DNA of 64,000 bases. It comes from Trichopria drosophilae. Its lineage: Eukaryota > Arthropoda > Insecta > Hymenoptera > Diapriidae. The DNA lies in NCBI GenBank assembly GCA_030407085.1, contig CM059584.1, forward strand, positions 64,316,001-64,380,000, given 5' to 3'. This document shows, in pieces, positions 10,328 to 23,129 of the stretch (position 1 is its first letter; every line of letters begins with the position of its first letter). The position numbers and the translations under genes were made by a program. Below the pieces are notes generated by a model. That model searched no databases, was not told the origin of the DNA, and was given only the letters and a program-made list of their open reading frames with translations.

Positions 10328-10355
10328 TCTCTCTCTCTCTCTCTCTCTCTCTCTC
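10328..10355. repeat. (TC)n microsatellite
   Basis: Fourteen uninterrupted TC dinucleotides lie in the non-coding tail of Gypsy-A. Confidence 0.95.
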
Positions 10356-10446
10356 GAGCGATTGTATGTCTTGTAGGTCAATGGTTAATGCCGTTCGAAA
10401 TTTTTTACATGTTTCAGCGACCACGGACCAATGTAACGATTTCGGC

Positions 10447-10830
10447 AGAGGGGGGGAACAATTTTCCGTCACCTCGAGACCATTTCGAAAAGAATCGGGA
10501 CTCTCGTGCGAACCATTGTCAGGTTTAAGCGTTGAACTTTTATAATTTGTGTTCTTTTGTGGCTGGCGAGAATTATTGTAAAAAATATATAAAAATAAAC
10601 GGATGAAACTCGGTATCAGGCGAATAATTTAGTTGAATAGCGGTAAGCGAATGATTAATATATTATTTTGATGTATGCTGGTCAGTCTCCGCTCTTCGCG
10701 AAATATTAGTCCATTAATTTCTTTTTTTTTTTATTGGTTTCGGTTGCAACCCAAGTAATTAATAAACACGTGTTACTTTGAGTTCTTCACTTCAAACACG
10801 GGTTTTATTTATTACCTTAATACTTCCCTT
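10447..10830 (+). other. Purine tract and probable 3' LTR of Gypsy-A
   Basis: AGAGGGGGGGAA at 10447-10458 looks like a plus-strand priming tract. The following ~370 bases have no ORF and contain AATAAA-like signals and TA-rich segments, as expected of an LTR. Its end is not defined and no 5' LTR partner was found, so the boundary is tentative. Confidence 0.4.
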
Positions 10831-10840
10831 AATTCATTAT

Positions 10841-11281
10841 CTATGTATCTAAAATAAGGTTACAACCTTCGTGTAGTTCAGCAGATAATTGGGTGAACTT
10901 TACTGACAAAATGCAAATTGAATTTTCCTGTTTTGATGTGCGCTCCAAGAAGTCTGCATTTAGTTTAGCTTTTGCAAGAAGTACGGGTTCATTATTTGCG
11001 TTGTTTTGCGATATTTGGGAAGTTTCAGATTGAATATGAGTCGATGATTTTGATAGCGTTGATGAAGTAGACGACGACCGAGCACGAGAACATTGTGGAG
11101 AATCTTGGTTTGCCTTTGTTAGACATGCACTACAGACAGTCATTATTAATTTGCTTTTGGGGTTCTGAACTTCAGCGAATGTTGTCCACTTAGAATGATA
11201 GACTTGTTTGCAGTTTTCGCAGAATATCGGATTCTTTGCCTCACGTTTGTACAGGCCTGCACAGCCGTAAACTGAGGACAT
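10841..11281 (-). pseudogene. PHD-like zinc-finger ORF, possible LINE ORF1
   Basis: From ATG at 11281 (minus) the frame reads MSSVYGCAGLYKREA and then a Cys/His cluster: C-x(n)-FCENC-x4-H-x(n)-CSAC. It continues into a Ser-rich linker and a helical tail, 146 residues in all. PHD-like fingers of this kind occur in ORF1 of CR1-type LINEs. No reverse transcriptase follows, so it is either a LINE fragment or a small host protein. The frame stays open another 41 codons upstream of this ATG. Confidence 0.4.
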
Positions 11282-11404
11282 TTTATATCGGGACGGTGAT
11301 GCAGCGAAGCAGAAGAAATGGGCTTGAGACGATATCGCAACAAAAATTGCGGCAGAATTTTTGTTAGATATAATGTCAAAAAGAAGTATTTGTTGATTTG
11401 CCAA

Positions 11405-11930
11405 CGAACTAGACTTAATTTGACATATAACACGAATAAGCTTACTTAGTACGGATTGAAAGCTCCGTGTTGACTAGTGCTGAGAGGTAAGAGGTGCCTC
11501 GTCGCGAGTGATATGATCCCCTCCCCTATGTACAGCACTGTACGCGGGATTTTGCTTAGAATAAGGGGGGATCGATGATGGTCCCACTTACTGCTTTTAC
11601 CGAAACGTGTCGATTATAACCGCCTGTAGGCGATATGCCGATTTCGGGATGGTCTGTAAATTTTAATTTGGTTAATTATAATAGGAAGCCGATGATATAC
11701 TAGTACTTCTTTAAGGCACGCAACTCAGGTACCGTCGTGCCTGACCAATAAATTTGTACCAATCAACTGCAATCGGAGCAAACAACTCGGTTCACCCAGT
11801 CGACTTGACCGGTTCTGAAAGATATCCGATTCACACTCAACTGATGCTCAATCGTGTCCTCCTTTCAGAAATTCTCAAAAACCTTGCGTGTGAAGCAGAC
11901 CCATGAACCGAAAGAATTTATCGTGGAATG
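11405..11930. other. Gene-less stretch beside Gypsy-C
   Basis: No ORF of note. A run AATAAGGGGGGAT near 11550 could be a decayed purine tract or LTR piece, but orientation and partner are unclear. Confidence 0.35.
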
Positions 11931-11939
11931 GTTGTTTAG

Positions 11940-13460
11940 TCAATCGATCCATAAATTCTGCAGCGACCGTACTCTTCGCCGGGTATAACTAAACGAACTT
12001 GGTAAAATCATCCACTACAACAAATATATGTTGGTACGTCTTCATTGTAGATGACAATGGCCGAGATGATCAATATGAAAAGTGTCGATAGGGGCTTCCC
12101 TGTAGAATGTACGAATCCTTCCTTCCGCCACAATATAAGGAATGCATCTGCGAATCACTTTATCAACTTTGACCAATATTCGTCAATGAGCAGCTCTTGT
12201 GTCTTGACACTTTAGAAATGTCCTTGTACATGGGTCTGGCTAATTAGCGTTGCTTGAATTAAATCTGGTGCCACTAGCAGGTGTTCTCCATTTTCTTCTT
12301 TATACAGTAGTCCATCGACGATGGTATATCTCCCTTGTTGCTTCGGTTCTATCTCTTCACGAATCTTCGTTAGTTCTTTATCTTTGAGTTGGCTTTTCCG
12401 TAATTTAGCTCTCATCCCTGATTCACACTCCTCGACAAACATCGTACAAACCAACGAATAACGGCAAAGTGCTTCCACGTGTCACATTTAAACCCCTGAC
12501 CGATGGACAATCGTATATGGAAAATCTTCCAAAACCAGTGTCCATGTGGCGATTTGTGCCGTCGAATCTTTCTTTCACATCGTCTGAGTGAACACCTTGC
12601 AATCGGTCATTATCACGAACGGTATATTCATTAAGTAAACTCGGAGTTTCTTAAGAGCGTTAATGGTGGCTAGTACTTCGAGCTTGCAGCTGTGACACTT
12701 TTGTTCAGGAAGATCGAGTTTCCGCTACTGCATTATAGAATAATATCTCCAAAGCGTAAGGCCGAAGCATCAGTGTGCAGCTCCGTTTCTCTTCCTGTAT
12801 AAATTAATAAATTAATAAATAAATAAATTATATTGCAATTAATAAATAAATAAATTATATTGCAATTGCAAAACACGGTTTTCATAGAATACTTGTTTTA
12901 ATGTAGCGAAAGCATTCTCTTGTTCTTTCCCGAAAGTAAAAACTGACTCTTATTTAAAAAGATCTCATAGGGATCTTGCTGTCAAAGCATACTGAAGCAC
13001 GAACTTCCTGAAATATTCTGTCAATCCAATCCAACAGCATCATATTTTTCGGAGTGGACCACGATATTTACTCGCGTTTATACTTTAGCCGAATGTTTGT
13101 ACGAACCTGCTAAGCGAACGTGATTTATTTTTCCCGTCATTTTTGGAACAAATTTCTTTTAATGTACTTATACCCGAATCAGATTAATATAGCTGCCGGA
13201 ATCTATGCGATATAAATTTTCCCGTTCACATTAACAATTCTTTCGCACTTACCCACTCAAGACTACATACTACTACATACTACAGACTACTACCATGTTG
13301 CAGTTTATCTTCTCATCAGCGGAACACTCACTAGCAATGTGCCCAAACTGATTGCACCGAAAACACTTTGCGTCCTTCGATTTAATGTTGCAATCGCATG
13401 ATCGATTTCCAACTTACCCGCAGTTGTAACATCGAATTTTACTTCTGTCAGATTTTGCCA
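11940..13460 (-). mobile_element. Gypsy-C: heavily decayed Ty3/gypsy fragment
   Basis: Reading the minus strand, several pol/gag pieces appear in the right order. Gag knuckles lie near 13310-13440 (a clean C-FR-C-NQFG-H-IASE-C plus a broken partner). RNase H is at about 12570-12690 (LEVLATINALKKLRVYL, MTDCK). The H2C2-linker is at 12212-12478 (YTIVDGLLYKEENG). The integrase core start is near 11960-12200 (KVDKVIRRCIPYIVAEGR, FHIDHLGH). RT is missing. Many stops show that this is older than Gypsy-A and from a different gypsy lineage. Confidence 0.75.
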
Positions 13461-15110
13461 CACCATTCATCGTAGTTTCTCGAGCTGGAATATCTCTCTT
13501 GGTAATAGACTACCCTTCTCGTCCGTTTTGCGCCTTTCCTGCCCTGTCATCAAAGCTTTCCGTACATTTGTAGGTGATAGATATTTTGAATTGATAAAAT
13601 ATCTTTGATACGTCTAATGATAAATTAATTTTTCTAAATATATAGACTTCTGTCTTTATTAATTAAGGTTTAATGTATAACGGGCACCAAATCCAGTGAC
13701 AGACCAGGACCAAAAAATTAATTAATGGAACCGAAAAAATGTCCAAATAATCATTTCTTGATTTATATAATAATAATCTCGATTTATAATCGCAATTTTA
13801 ATTTAATTCTATTTTCAACAATCTTGAAAATAATTGATTACAGCAATTACCACCAGGTGCTTTACCAGGATATAGGCTGCGAAATTTAAATTGTTTAATT
13901 ATGGACTTGTAAAATTTACGTATCCTCGGTATACTCATGACTGATTTTTGTGCGAAAGTATTCCGTGTATACTGTGGCCTGGTCGTTTAAATTGTACCTT
14001 ACCTATAACTATATTAACTCTCGATAGTCTCAGAGCTGCAGACATTATTTATAAAAAAAGTTATGGATTAGTAAAATTTACGTATGTTCGCTATACTCTT
14101 TATCAAGAAACTTAAAAGTGAAAGAACCCCCAGACTCCATATACAGACGACAGCAAAATCCAGGCGATTTTTCCGTAAGTACGCCTTACATTGGTTTTCA
14201 ACATGGTAAACATAAAGACCACATGTATCGAATATAAATAACCGAAAAAAATAAAGGACCCCGCACAGATCTTATGGAAATCGGCTTTCGGAGGATTCTC
14301 TTCAAACTGCAGGAAAATGTTGTTCATGCCCAGCTGATCAAAAGTTCTCTGGGCTATAACTTCCGTTAAAGCAGGATTTTGGCTCTATGGGCTCTTAAAA
14401 GTCGGTAATTTGCGATGAAACGAATTATTTCTTACAGCTTTTTGTTTCTTCGCTCCAGTCGAAGCCTAATTTCACCCATATTTTGTACCAACTATTTCAT
14501 TGTATTAGAAGTAATTAATTGGTGCCAAAATATTTGTATTAGTTTCAGGTGACCAAAATCTAGCTAGTAATATGATTGTATGATAGTATTCAAGTATTTT
14601 ATATATTCATTTCATTTTTAGTAATAATTTATATTATAGTGAGGTTATATTTTTCAAATCATGCGAATATAATTTTTTTGTACATAAATAATACAGATAT
14701 TTCATAAAATATTACTATACCTTACATGTACTTTCACTTTAATTACATATGCCGCACAATCACTTCGCGAGATTTTAAGACTGGTTCTGCTGTGACAACA
14801 ATGTTTGCTACTGTTCTCGCCAGAGTCAGTAATGTTTAGACAGGAGAATGTCCTGCGCGCGCAGGACTAGCTTTTGTTGGATGCGTTCATGTTTAGACAG
14901 TAATGAGTGCTGTTTGGAAACTGAATGTTGCTGCCGAGACACGATTGGTTCACGCGTAAACCCGAAGGGCGGCTGACTATGCGTTCGGCTTCGGCCGAAC
15001 ATCAGTCAGTCGTGTCGGAAACAGTAACAATTGCTTTTTCGATCTTTCCGTGTACAAATTAGGCATATTTCCTCACCAGCGATTAAAATAGTATTGAAAA
15101 ATGGTACTCA
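13460..15110. other. Gene-less stretch with short direct repeats
   Basis: A ~40-base direct repeat (ATGGACTTGTAAAATTTACG and diverged copy) occurs near 13900 and 14060. A 71-codon minus ORF at 14112-14327 looks membrane-like, but nothing else supports it. From about 14740 to 15060 the composition becomes GC-richer. An ATCAGTCAGTCG initiator-like segment near 15000 may be part of the BEL-A 5' LTR. Confidence 0.4.
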
Positions 15111-15117
15111 AAGATTT

Positions 15118-15175
15118 TCGGGTCTCTGATTACGAATCTGAGCTCAACATGTGAAAATTCAAAATGGCGGAACCG
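15118..15175 (+). repeat. Partial copy of the 121-bp GGTCGCTGAT/ATGGCGGA unit
   Basis: GGGTCTCTGATTACGAATCTG is followed about 25 bases later by TTCAAAATGGCGGAACCG, the same order and spacing as in copies at 25.1, 28.8 and 32.1 kb. It sits just upstream of the BEL-A gag. Confidence 0.7.
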
Positions 15176-15316
15176 ACACGGAGGCCAAAAATAAGATAAA
15201 TTATTTATTTAATGAAAAAGGTTCACCAATCGTTTTCGGGAACCTTTTCGGGACTAAGAGAGTACACGCTCTTTCGTCCCATGTAGAATACGCTATTTTT
15301 TCCCGACTTAATTAGA

Positions 15317-15920
15317 ATGATCATAGCCGATCAGACATCGACGAAATTGAAAGTGCTTCTTGAATCCATCGAAAAATTATGGACAGACTGTCGAATGCTG
15401 CACGTAAAAATTGAACAGCAAGCCTCGGATGTCGATCGTAAACTGGATTATTTCAGAAATAATAAATTCGGAGTAGAACAGCTTTTTTATCTTAACGCAA
15501 TCAGTGCGAGTCGAGAAAAGATTGTGGATGCAATACCCGCAACCTCGACACCGCCAATGGTGAATCGTGGATCATCGCCGTTCGATGATCATCGCTGGAA
15601 CCCTCGACCACCCCTCAGCTGCCACATATAGAATTGCCGTAGTTCAACGGACATTACCGTGAGAGTGACTCTTTCGCAGATTATTTCAATTCGATTATCG
15701 CCAACGATGCAACGCTCGATAACGTAAGAAAATTCCATTATCTCAAATCTTCTCTCGGAGGTGAGCCTCTTTCTATGATCTCACATCTAAATGCAACTAA
15801 TCAAAATTTCGCTATAGCATGGGAAATTCTGAGAAGTCGTTATGAAAATAAACGATGTGTAATCGATAGGCATTTAAATTCTCTATTTTCGTTACCGAAT
15901 TTGTCGTTCATTCGACAAAC
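15317..15920 (+). pseudogene. BEL-A gag (N-terminal and DUF1759-like part)
   Basis: ATG 15317 opens a 104-codon helical segment (LKVLLESIEKLWTDC). A frameshift leads into FNGHYRESDSFADYFNSII-like sequence and then FHYLKSSLGGEPLSM...AWEILRSRYEN, the DUF1759 gag domain. At about 15905 the sequence jumps directly to the protease. The C-terminal half of DUF1759 and the CCHC finger present in BEL-B are absent. Confidence 0.8.
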
Positions 15921-15924
15921 GGCC

Positions 15925-16450
15925 GCGCTGTAATGGTCCGAGCACTTTTAGAACAAGGGTCCACTTGGACTTTCATATCGGAAAGTCTTGCAAATACTCT
16001 AAACTCTTGAGTCAGCCGCGAGTCAACCGCTCTAAACACTCGAGTCAGTTTCGAGTCTCCACATCGATTAGTGGCATCGGAGGAACCTCTGCTGGTTCAA
16101 CCGATCGAGCCGTCGAAATTCGAATTTCTCCTGTTCACTCGGATGAACCTCGCTTTCAAGTCCACGCGCTCGTTATGAAGACCCTGACCTCTTATGTTTC
16201 CGCCACCAAACGCACTTTGTCGAGTTGGACCCACTTACAGAATTTGCAACTCGCCGATTCCAATCCGCGAAGTTCTTATACGATCAATTTGATCATCGGA
16301 TCAGATTTATACGGTTCAATACTGTTAAATGGACTCATTCCAGGATCTGTTGGCCAACCAACGGCTCAGAATACTGTTTTTGGGTGGATCTTTTCCGAAT
16401 GGACAGAAGAACATTCTGAAAGTGTTCCATCAAACACAATCGCTCATTAG
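15925..16450 (+). pseudogene. BEL-A Pao-type aspartic protease
   Basis: The stretch begins VMVRALLEQGSTWTFISESLA in one frame. Glu-Gln replaces the catalytic Asp-x of the family (ALLDxGS). It then shifts to the frame with SVHSDEPRFQVHALVMKTLT, LQLADSNPRSSYTINLIIGSDLYGSILLNG, whose GSDLYG block is typical of the Pao protease C-terminal half. Inactive by both substitution and frameshift. Confidence 0.75.
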
Positions 16451-16454
16451 CGTG

Positions 16455-17600
16455 TCAGTCATGCTGAATTAAATTTTGACCTTCAAAAATTCTGGGAGGT
16501 CGAAGACATTCCATCACCAAAATGTCTCTCGTCCGAGGAACAGATGTGTGAAACTCATTTTCGGAATACACGTTCCCGTGCAAAGGACGGTCGATATATT
16601 GTAGGCCTGCCGTTTCGTTCTCCGTCCCCCGTAAACATCGGAGAGCCTCGCAACGCCGTGTTGAAATCGTTTTTGTCGCTCGAGAAACGTCTCGCCCGTA
16701 ACATGGACAATGCAAAATACTATGCTCAGTTCATGCATGATTATGAAAGTCAGCAATATATGTCGTCAGTATCGTCGGATGAGTATAGCGGACCCCTTGT
16801 TTACCTAACACATCATGGCGTTTGTAAAATTTCAAGTACAACAACCAAACTTAGAGTTCTATTCAACGCTTCTCATAAGACATCAAACCCGACGCCATTA
16901 AACCATAACTTAGCTGACTGGTGTTAAGGTACAAAACGAATTAATCCACGTTATTCTACAATGGCGTGCGCACAAGTATGGGCTTTGCGGTGACATTGCC
17001 CAATTGTATAGGCAAATTCAACTCGATGTTCGCGATAGAGACTATCAACGCATTCTATGGCGTTCATACTCGACATCACCTAATATTGATTATCGGGTAA
17101 ATACCGTTACGATCGGAGTAGCCTGCGCTCCATTTTTTGCGCGTGCTGCAACAATTGGACGAGGACGAAGGATCCAAGTTCCCTCTTGCGTCCTTCATTC
17201 TCCACTCAGGCCTGTAAGTTGACAGCTGCTTGTTTGGAGCTTATGACCTCAAAACTGTCGGAGATGCATGCGAAGAACTCGTTTCGCTCCTAAAAAACGG
17301 ATGTTTCACAGTGAGAAAATGGGGTAGTAATTCACCTGACCTGCTAGCAGATATAGATCCTTCTAATCACGGGTTAGCCTGGGATAAACTCCCCTAGGAA
17401 ACTGGTGTGATAAAAATTCTCGGAGTTGTTTAGAACCCGACCCATGATTCATATCAATCTAAGATCAATCTGCTGCATTTCAAGATCCTGACAAAGCGGA
17501 TAGTTCTTTCGCTTATCGCTAAACTTTAAATTCTCTCGGTTGGTTCGCGCCGGTCATAGTATCTGCCAAAATATTCGTTCAGCAATTATGACTCTCTGAA
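16455..17600 (+). pseudogene. BEL-A reverse transcriptase
   Basis: DGRYIVGLPF, LSLEKRLARN, YLTHHGVCK and KLRVLFNASHKTSN are BEL/Pao RT N-terminal blocks. MYRQIQLDVRDRDYQRILWR and VTIGVACAPFFA follow after frameshifts. The catalytic box near 17215 reads stop-V-D-S in place of Y-V-D-D, so both the Tyr and the second Asp are lost. Downstream blocks (LFGAYDLKTVGDACEELVSLLK) are still readable. Confidence 0.85.
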
Positions 17601-18600
17601 CTTGGATAGGACTCGCCACTTCCCGATGATTTTTGTTGATGGGAGTCGATTTACGAAGCTTTACCACTGCTCAACGATTTCGCAGTGCCTCGCTGGACTG
17701 GGCAAGAACCTGGCACATCATGTGAACTTCACGGGTTCTGTGATGCCTCCAGCGCCGCATATGCTGCGGTCGTGTATATTCGGGTAGTTCATCCCTTTTA
17801 GCCCCCGAGAGTCGTGTTACTAGCCAGTCGAACGAATGTTGCTCCAATTAAGCTGTTAACCATTCCTCGCCTTGAGCTCTCAGCTGCGGTGTTGCTTGCC
17901 CGACTTCTTTCCTTCATTCGTGAAGTCCCCTCGTTTTCGGATTTGTCTTTCCACTATTGGACGGACGCCTCCATAGTGCTGCATTGGCTTTCTGATCATG
18001 AATTAGGTCGAAAACGTTCGTTGCCAATCGTGTGTCCGAGGTACACACTCTTTTGCCTGGTATACGATGGTGCCATGTACCTAGTGCCGGAAATCCCGCG
18101 GATATCGTCTCACGCGGTATATCGGCTAGTGATCTACCAAAATGCAGTATATACCTTCATGGACCTGAATAGCTCTCCCAGAATCCTGAATTATGGCCTC
18201 CAACATTCCTGTCGCTTTCCGAGGATGCGCGTCTCACGCGGTATATCGGCTCGTGATCTACCAAAATGCAGTATATGCCTTCATGGACCTGAATGGCTCT
18301 CCCAGAATCCTGAATTATTGCCTCCAACATTCCTGTCGCTTTCCAAGGATGCGCCACTTGAAAGAAAAGTTCAAGTTCATACTGCCTTCATTCAACACTC
18401 TGATATATTCGACAGTCTCTCTCGCAATATATCTTCACGGTGGCGGCTCGTGCGAATAGTCGCATACTTATTACGATGGAAGCAGTGTTTGGAGGGCAAG
18501 GTGATTCGTGGATGTCTCACTTCCGCCGAAGTTCGTCAAGCTGTAACGGATATCTTCCGTTGGCTCGAGAATTATTAGTTCGTAAAGGATCTGAATGATC
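17600..18600 (+). pseudogene. BEL-A RNase H-like region
   Basis: IKLLTIPRLELSAAVLLARLL and YYWTDASIVLHWL-like sequence mark the Pao-type RNase H region (the long plus frame at 17814-18578). ISARDLP and GPEWLSQ follow, but only in the second copy of a 124-bp duplication; the first copy is read out of frame because 124 is not a multiple of three. Confidence 0.8.
18107..18354 (+). repeat. 124-bp tandem duplication inside BEL-A
   Basis: The segment starting GTCTCACGCGGTATATCGGC at 18107 repeats at 18231 with only a few changes. A few differences between copies mean it is not very recent. It adds a +1 frame change to the RNase H region. Confidence 0.9.
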
Positions 18601-19500
18601 TTCATGCCGATCGTGGCATTTCGAACAAAAGTCCGCTTCAAAGCCTATCACCCAACCTAGATGATGATGGCATTATACGCGTGAGGGGTCGGCTAGATAA
18701 TGCGGATCTACCTCTTCACACAAAGCATGCTATTGTATTCCGGGCACATCCAATTATCCGTATTTTGATAATTCATACTCACTTACGCTGCCATCATGGC
18801 GGTTTGTAGCTGACTTTACGCACTTTGCGCCAGAGATTCTGGATTCTACAAGCTAAAAAGATCATACGATCTGTCATTTTTAAGTGTATAACATGTGCCT
18901 GGATAAAGTCCAAATTAAGCTCCCAGGCAATGGGAAAGTTGCCTACCTCTCGTATCAATCGACCAGATCGCCCATTCCACCACTGCGGGGTGGATTACAC
19001 TGGTCCATATCGTATTCGCCGTGGCAAAGGACGTGGACGAACGGCCCATCTCGCTTACGTAGCTCTCTTTGTGTGTTTTGTGGTAAAGGCCATACATATT
19101 GAGTTGGTTTCGGACTACTCTTCAAAAACATTCGCCACGGCTTTCAAACGCTTTGTATCTCGTCGTGGGATTCCTCAGTGTATGTATAGCGACCAAGGCA
19201 CCACATTCACTGGCGCTCAAACAGAGCTATCGATAGCATTTCATAATGCTATCCAAGATCAGTTATTCTGAGATCTTTTCACCAAAGATAATATGGAGTG
19301 CAGCTTTATACTACCGGCTGCCCTTCATTTTTGAGGGATTTGGGAGGCCGGGGTAAAAACTGTTAAATTCCATCTTAAACAAATTATAGGAGATCACACT
19401 CCCACATTCGTAGAGATGACTACGATCCTCTGCGAGATAGAAACTGTGTTGAACTCGCGACCGTTAAGTTCTCTCACTGACGATGTTGAAAATTTGACCC
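18600..19500 (+). pseudogene. BEL-A integrase
   Basis: The H2C2 zinc domain (HTHLRCHHGG-like, then C-x2-C as CITCAW) is followed by the core. FHHCGVDYTGPY holds the first Asp. MYSDQGTTFTGA holds the second Asp. The region around the Glu is reached after a stop at 19269-19271 and reads GIWEAGVK. Stops interrupt both halves. Confidence 0.85.
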
Positions 19501-19800
19501 TACTGACTCCGGGGTATTTTTTAATAGGTGGGCCCTTGAACGCTATACTGGAAGATTCGTTATTAAATTACCCGGTCAACCGTCTATCGCGATGGCAGCT
19601 ATGTCGCCAGATGTTTGCAAGGTTCTGGCACCTTTGGTCTTCGGATTATCTGCTCTAGGTGTAGCACCGTACGAAATCGCATGCAGCATAAAACCCGATT
19701 TCCAGTGGATCGTCGCAGTCCATTTCAAGTTTCCAAAACATCTTCATAAAGGCTTTTACTCGTATTACGATTGGCTAGAGTAAACCCAGAGACTTGAAAA
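19410..19800 (+). pseudogene. BEL-A integrase C-terminus (DUF5641-like)
   Basis: TTILCEIETVLNSRPLSSLTDD, LTPGYFLIGGPLNA and NRLSRWQLCRQMFARFW are the linker to the DUF5641-like tail of BEL/Pao polyproteins. After 19658 it degrades; WLARVNPE is the last recognisable piece. Confidence 0.8.
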
Positions 19801-22800
19801 GTCGGGCGATAACCGACAACACGACATGCTTAGTCAGAACCGGAACTTCATCACAAGAAATTGAAAACCGATAGGTATCTGTACAAGGCTTCCTCGCTAT
19901 GCCCGACACTCTAAGCATCACGCTGTAGCGGCAAACCTACGGTCCTTCGGAATGATATCTTAAAGAACTTCTTGTGTATTACTTGTCTATTTCCTCAACT
20001 GAAAACAGCCTCGTGTCAATAATGCAATTAACTGGTCACGAATAATTCAAAGCTTCTCAAAGTTCAATTATTATGTAGTAAGTGTTAAGTCGAAAGCAAT
20101 CCGGAGTAACGTTTGCGTGATTTTTCTTTACGACCTTATCCACTTCAGCAGTGACATGTGAATAAACTTATACATTATTAAACCGACAGAAAATGCCGAT
20201 TCTTTATGCTTTCATTATCTTTTAGAATATATAATAAATGTTTTGTAAATATATAAGCATCCTTTATTTTATAATATTTTATAGATATTCATTTATATCC
20301 GATGATCTAGTTAAAATTCTTTTTCGCCTATTTATAAGAACTTCTTTCAGGTTCTACCAAGACCTCTTTTCTCTCGGGAAGCAACTTTAATGTGACGTGG
20401 CAATTAGCATATCCTCAGAAAGTGAGTACACTGCCTATATTATTGTAGCCCAATAGCATAAAACAACTCCGCAAGGTTGGGTAAACTTGTCAAAATAAAT
20501 TATTTCTATTTAATGTTATGTTTACATTTTAAATGTAATGACGATATGCGTGGTTTCTAGTTTTTACATAGAACATGCAAGTGCTCGTGAGCCAGATTGT
20601 CCAAAAAATTATGGTTCAGGATGAAGTTTACCTGCATACAAACAATCATTAGTCGCAATTGAATCGAAACTGTCGTTTATAAGATAATTCACAGTGAAAC
20701 GGGATTATGATAAATACGATACACTGAACTAACGACTAGTCGACACCGTTATTTGCTCACACTGGGCTACTTAGCATTAAGTATTTGAGCTTATTATGAA
20801 AGTTAACTTTTTTCAAAACTTAACTTTTCTTTTCTGCATTTCGTTTTTCATCTAATTCTCTATGAACGATCACTGTCGAAACTTACCCCGTGTTTTAAAA
20901 CATGGTTGTTGCTGCATTGTTATTTTCATCACTTTAGTGTGCTTCGACATCTGTATAAATTATTTTCTAAAATCCGTCAGCCAACTTTCCTGCTCAATCG
21001 TCTATTATAGTCCTATATACATATATATATTTTACAATGAAATAATTATATTTACATCTATACAAATCGTTGATATTAATTTCTTTGAATTTTGTACGTT
21101 TAAAAATCAAGAAATATTTAAATTATTCTCAGCCCCGTTGAACGATTGCTAATTTAAATAATCCCTTAAGAAGCAACACCGAGCATGTCATTTTTCGCGA
21201 CTGTTAACCAAAAAAGTACTTTCCTCCACAATGACTAGAGGATTACCGAAGGATTATCGGTACAAAATAATCGGTATGGAATAAACAGGCTAATGGTGAA
21301 TGCTATACGAAGTTGCAATTTTTAAAAATTTTACGCTCTCTATTAGTTAAATAAAAAATCTGAGGTGGCCATTCAATTCCGCGTAAAATTTTTTCATATA
21401 TAATTACATATATAACTCAGTTTGTCATTGTTAACAAACTCAAATTTTCAACAAATTATTATTCAAAGGAAATCAGTTCTAAAAACTGTTGTACATCTAT
21501 TTCGACGAATTATATATATATATATATATACATAATATGCAAAAAAATTTGCGAACAAAATTCATAGTGTTTGATTAAAAAGTTATGGCATTCATATGCA
21601 TAGCGCCACATGTTACATTATAAATAATTTTATACTTATCAATTAAATATATACGTTTTAATAATAATAATAGTTAATCTACTCATAAAAATCAAGATTT
21701 CAATTCAGAAAAATGGTCACATATCGTTTTCAAAATAAATAACTTTTTTGAAGCGAAAATTAATACTGCATTTCGAGAGTGTCGAGTTGAAATATTATAA
21801 CAAAAAATTTCTTGCTTACGAACAGTGTGATGATTACTGATGTTGACATATCGTCTGCAGACACTGGATTGCGGCTAGATCGATTGTGGACAAAATTTGT
21901 GTACTATTTTGGTTTTACGCCAAGATCTTCTACAATTCAAAATGGATGTCTATCAGGTCTGCTATGTTCATGTAGCACTCTGCAATCACCACAAGTTCAG
22001 CAGTCTCCAGTTTTGTTAGTAACAAGATATAATTGAAAATACCAAGGATTACTGGAACGTCGAGGCGACAAAAACTTAACTTTCACATCTTATCGAATTC
22101 TGGCAACAACAAATTTATCTGAATGTAATAGACTAGTTTTTGACAAAATAGGTAGTTCATCCGGCCGATACCAACTGCCACCCCGATACATTTTCGGGCT
22201 CTTTCAGACAACGAGTGAGGTTTCAACATTCGCGACCTGAGCTATTCCACAAAATTGCCCTCGAGAAAGGGTGCTTGACCGAGAATGGTAGCATATAAAA
22301 CTCTATATGCCAGGCTGATTACTGAAACGAGTGGTTAATGCAGCAATTTTTTTCGAAAATTCCTCAAAATGTTACTCAACCGCCGATAGGGCTAGTTGAA
22401 CACAAAAATTTAATATCGCATCGGCATGAACGGAACCAACAATTATTATTACCAATCAGGCCTATATTTTCCAATGTGACAACAGCTACTTTGACTATTG
22501 CCGGAAGCTGATCAAGCCAAACTATTTAAACTACACTGAAAAAACTGTGTGCCATGACGACACGCACGAAAATTCAATGGTGATTTTCCTACACAGACGA
22601 TGCATGAGTCATACTGACTTGTATTATCTGTCACTAGTCTGACACCCACGGCACATCACCTATGGTGGACGATACCTACCACGCGATGCATTGTGATGTA
22701 AATTTGCCACCAGAGGTAATCAGTATGAACGTGGCTGTTGTAGACATGGTTGGTAATTTACTTCACAAGCCGTAAAAAAATGATGGTAGTATTTTCCCAC

Positions 22801-23100
22801 CATTCGTGGCCGTTCTTATAGATCGCAGTGTTCAGTATAAACCAGCACAGTGCCTGATCGGCGTTTATAACCATAGTTGACAGGTACAATCTAATACGCA
22901 AACTACGTTGTAAAGGAATTTATAAAAGATTTATAAAATTATAAATATCCTGACAAACGTATATATATATATATATATATTGTACAAATAGCCGACGATC
23001 ACGAGGCAGACTGGAAACTGCGAAGTGTTCAGGCCATACGTAAATAAAAATTTGTTTAAAAAGTTTATTTTAAAATGAAATTCACCCTATTATATTCATA
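19800..23100. other. 3.3 kb gene-less AT-rich DNA with (TA)n tracts
   Basis: I see no coding sequence that can be tied to a family. (TA)n tracts lie near 21512-21531 and 22959-22980. Short ORFs (for example 20862-21152) have coding-unlike composition. The first few hundred bases may be the BEL-A 3' LTR. Confidence 0.5.
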
Positions 23101-23129
23101 TTCTTTCATATAATTTTATATACACATAA

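Larger units (their letters stand above)
3162..10450 (+). mobile_element. Gypsy-A: decayed Ty3/gypsy retrotransposon
   Basis: The domains run gag, zinc knuckles, aspartic protease, reverse transcriptase, RNase H, integrase, then an extra downstream ORF. That order (integrase after RNase H) is diagnostic of Ty3/gypsy. Every long domain is broken by stops or frameshifts, and catalytic residues are lost in integrase. A TTAA-flanked MITE sits in RNase H. A purine tract at 10447-10458 marks the likely 3' LTR boundary. Gypsy-B at 27-37 kb on the other strand is a clear relative, with similar gag core, knuckles and integrase. Confidence 0.9.
15317..19800 (+). mobile_element. BEL-A: decayed BEL/Pao retrotransposon
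   Basis: Gag, DUF1759-like, Pao-type protease, RT, RNase H-like, integrase and a DUF5641-like C-terminus follow in BEL/Pao order. Frame breaks occur in every domain. Part of gag, including the zinc finger, is missing, as if removed by a deletion near 15905. There is a 124-bp tandem duplication at 18107-18354. BEL-B (45.0-51.6 kb, minus) is a related copy and shows what was lost. No LTR pair could be defined. Confidence 0.9.

Noticed and set aside
14112..14327. Small membrane protein ORF
   Set aside because: Hydrophobic composition is expected of AT-rich non-coding DNA; no start context, neighbour or motif supports it.
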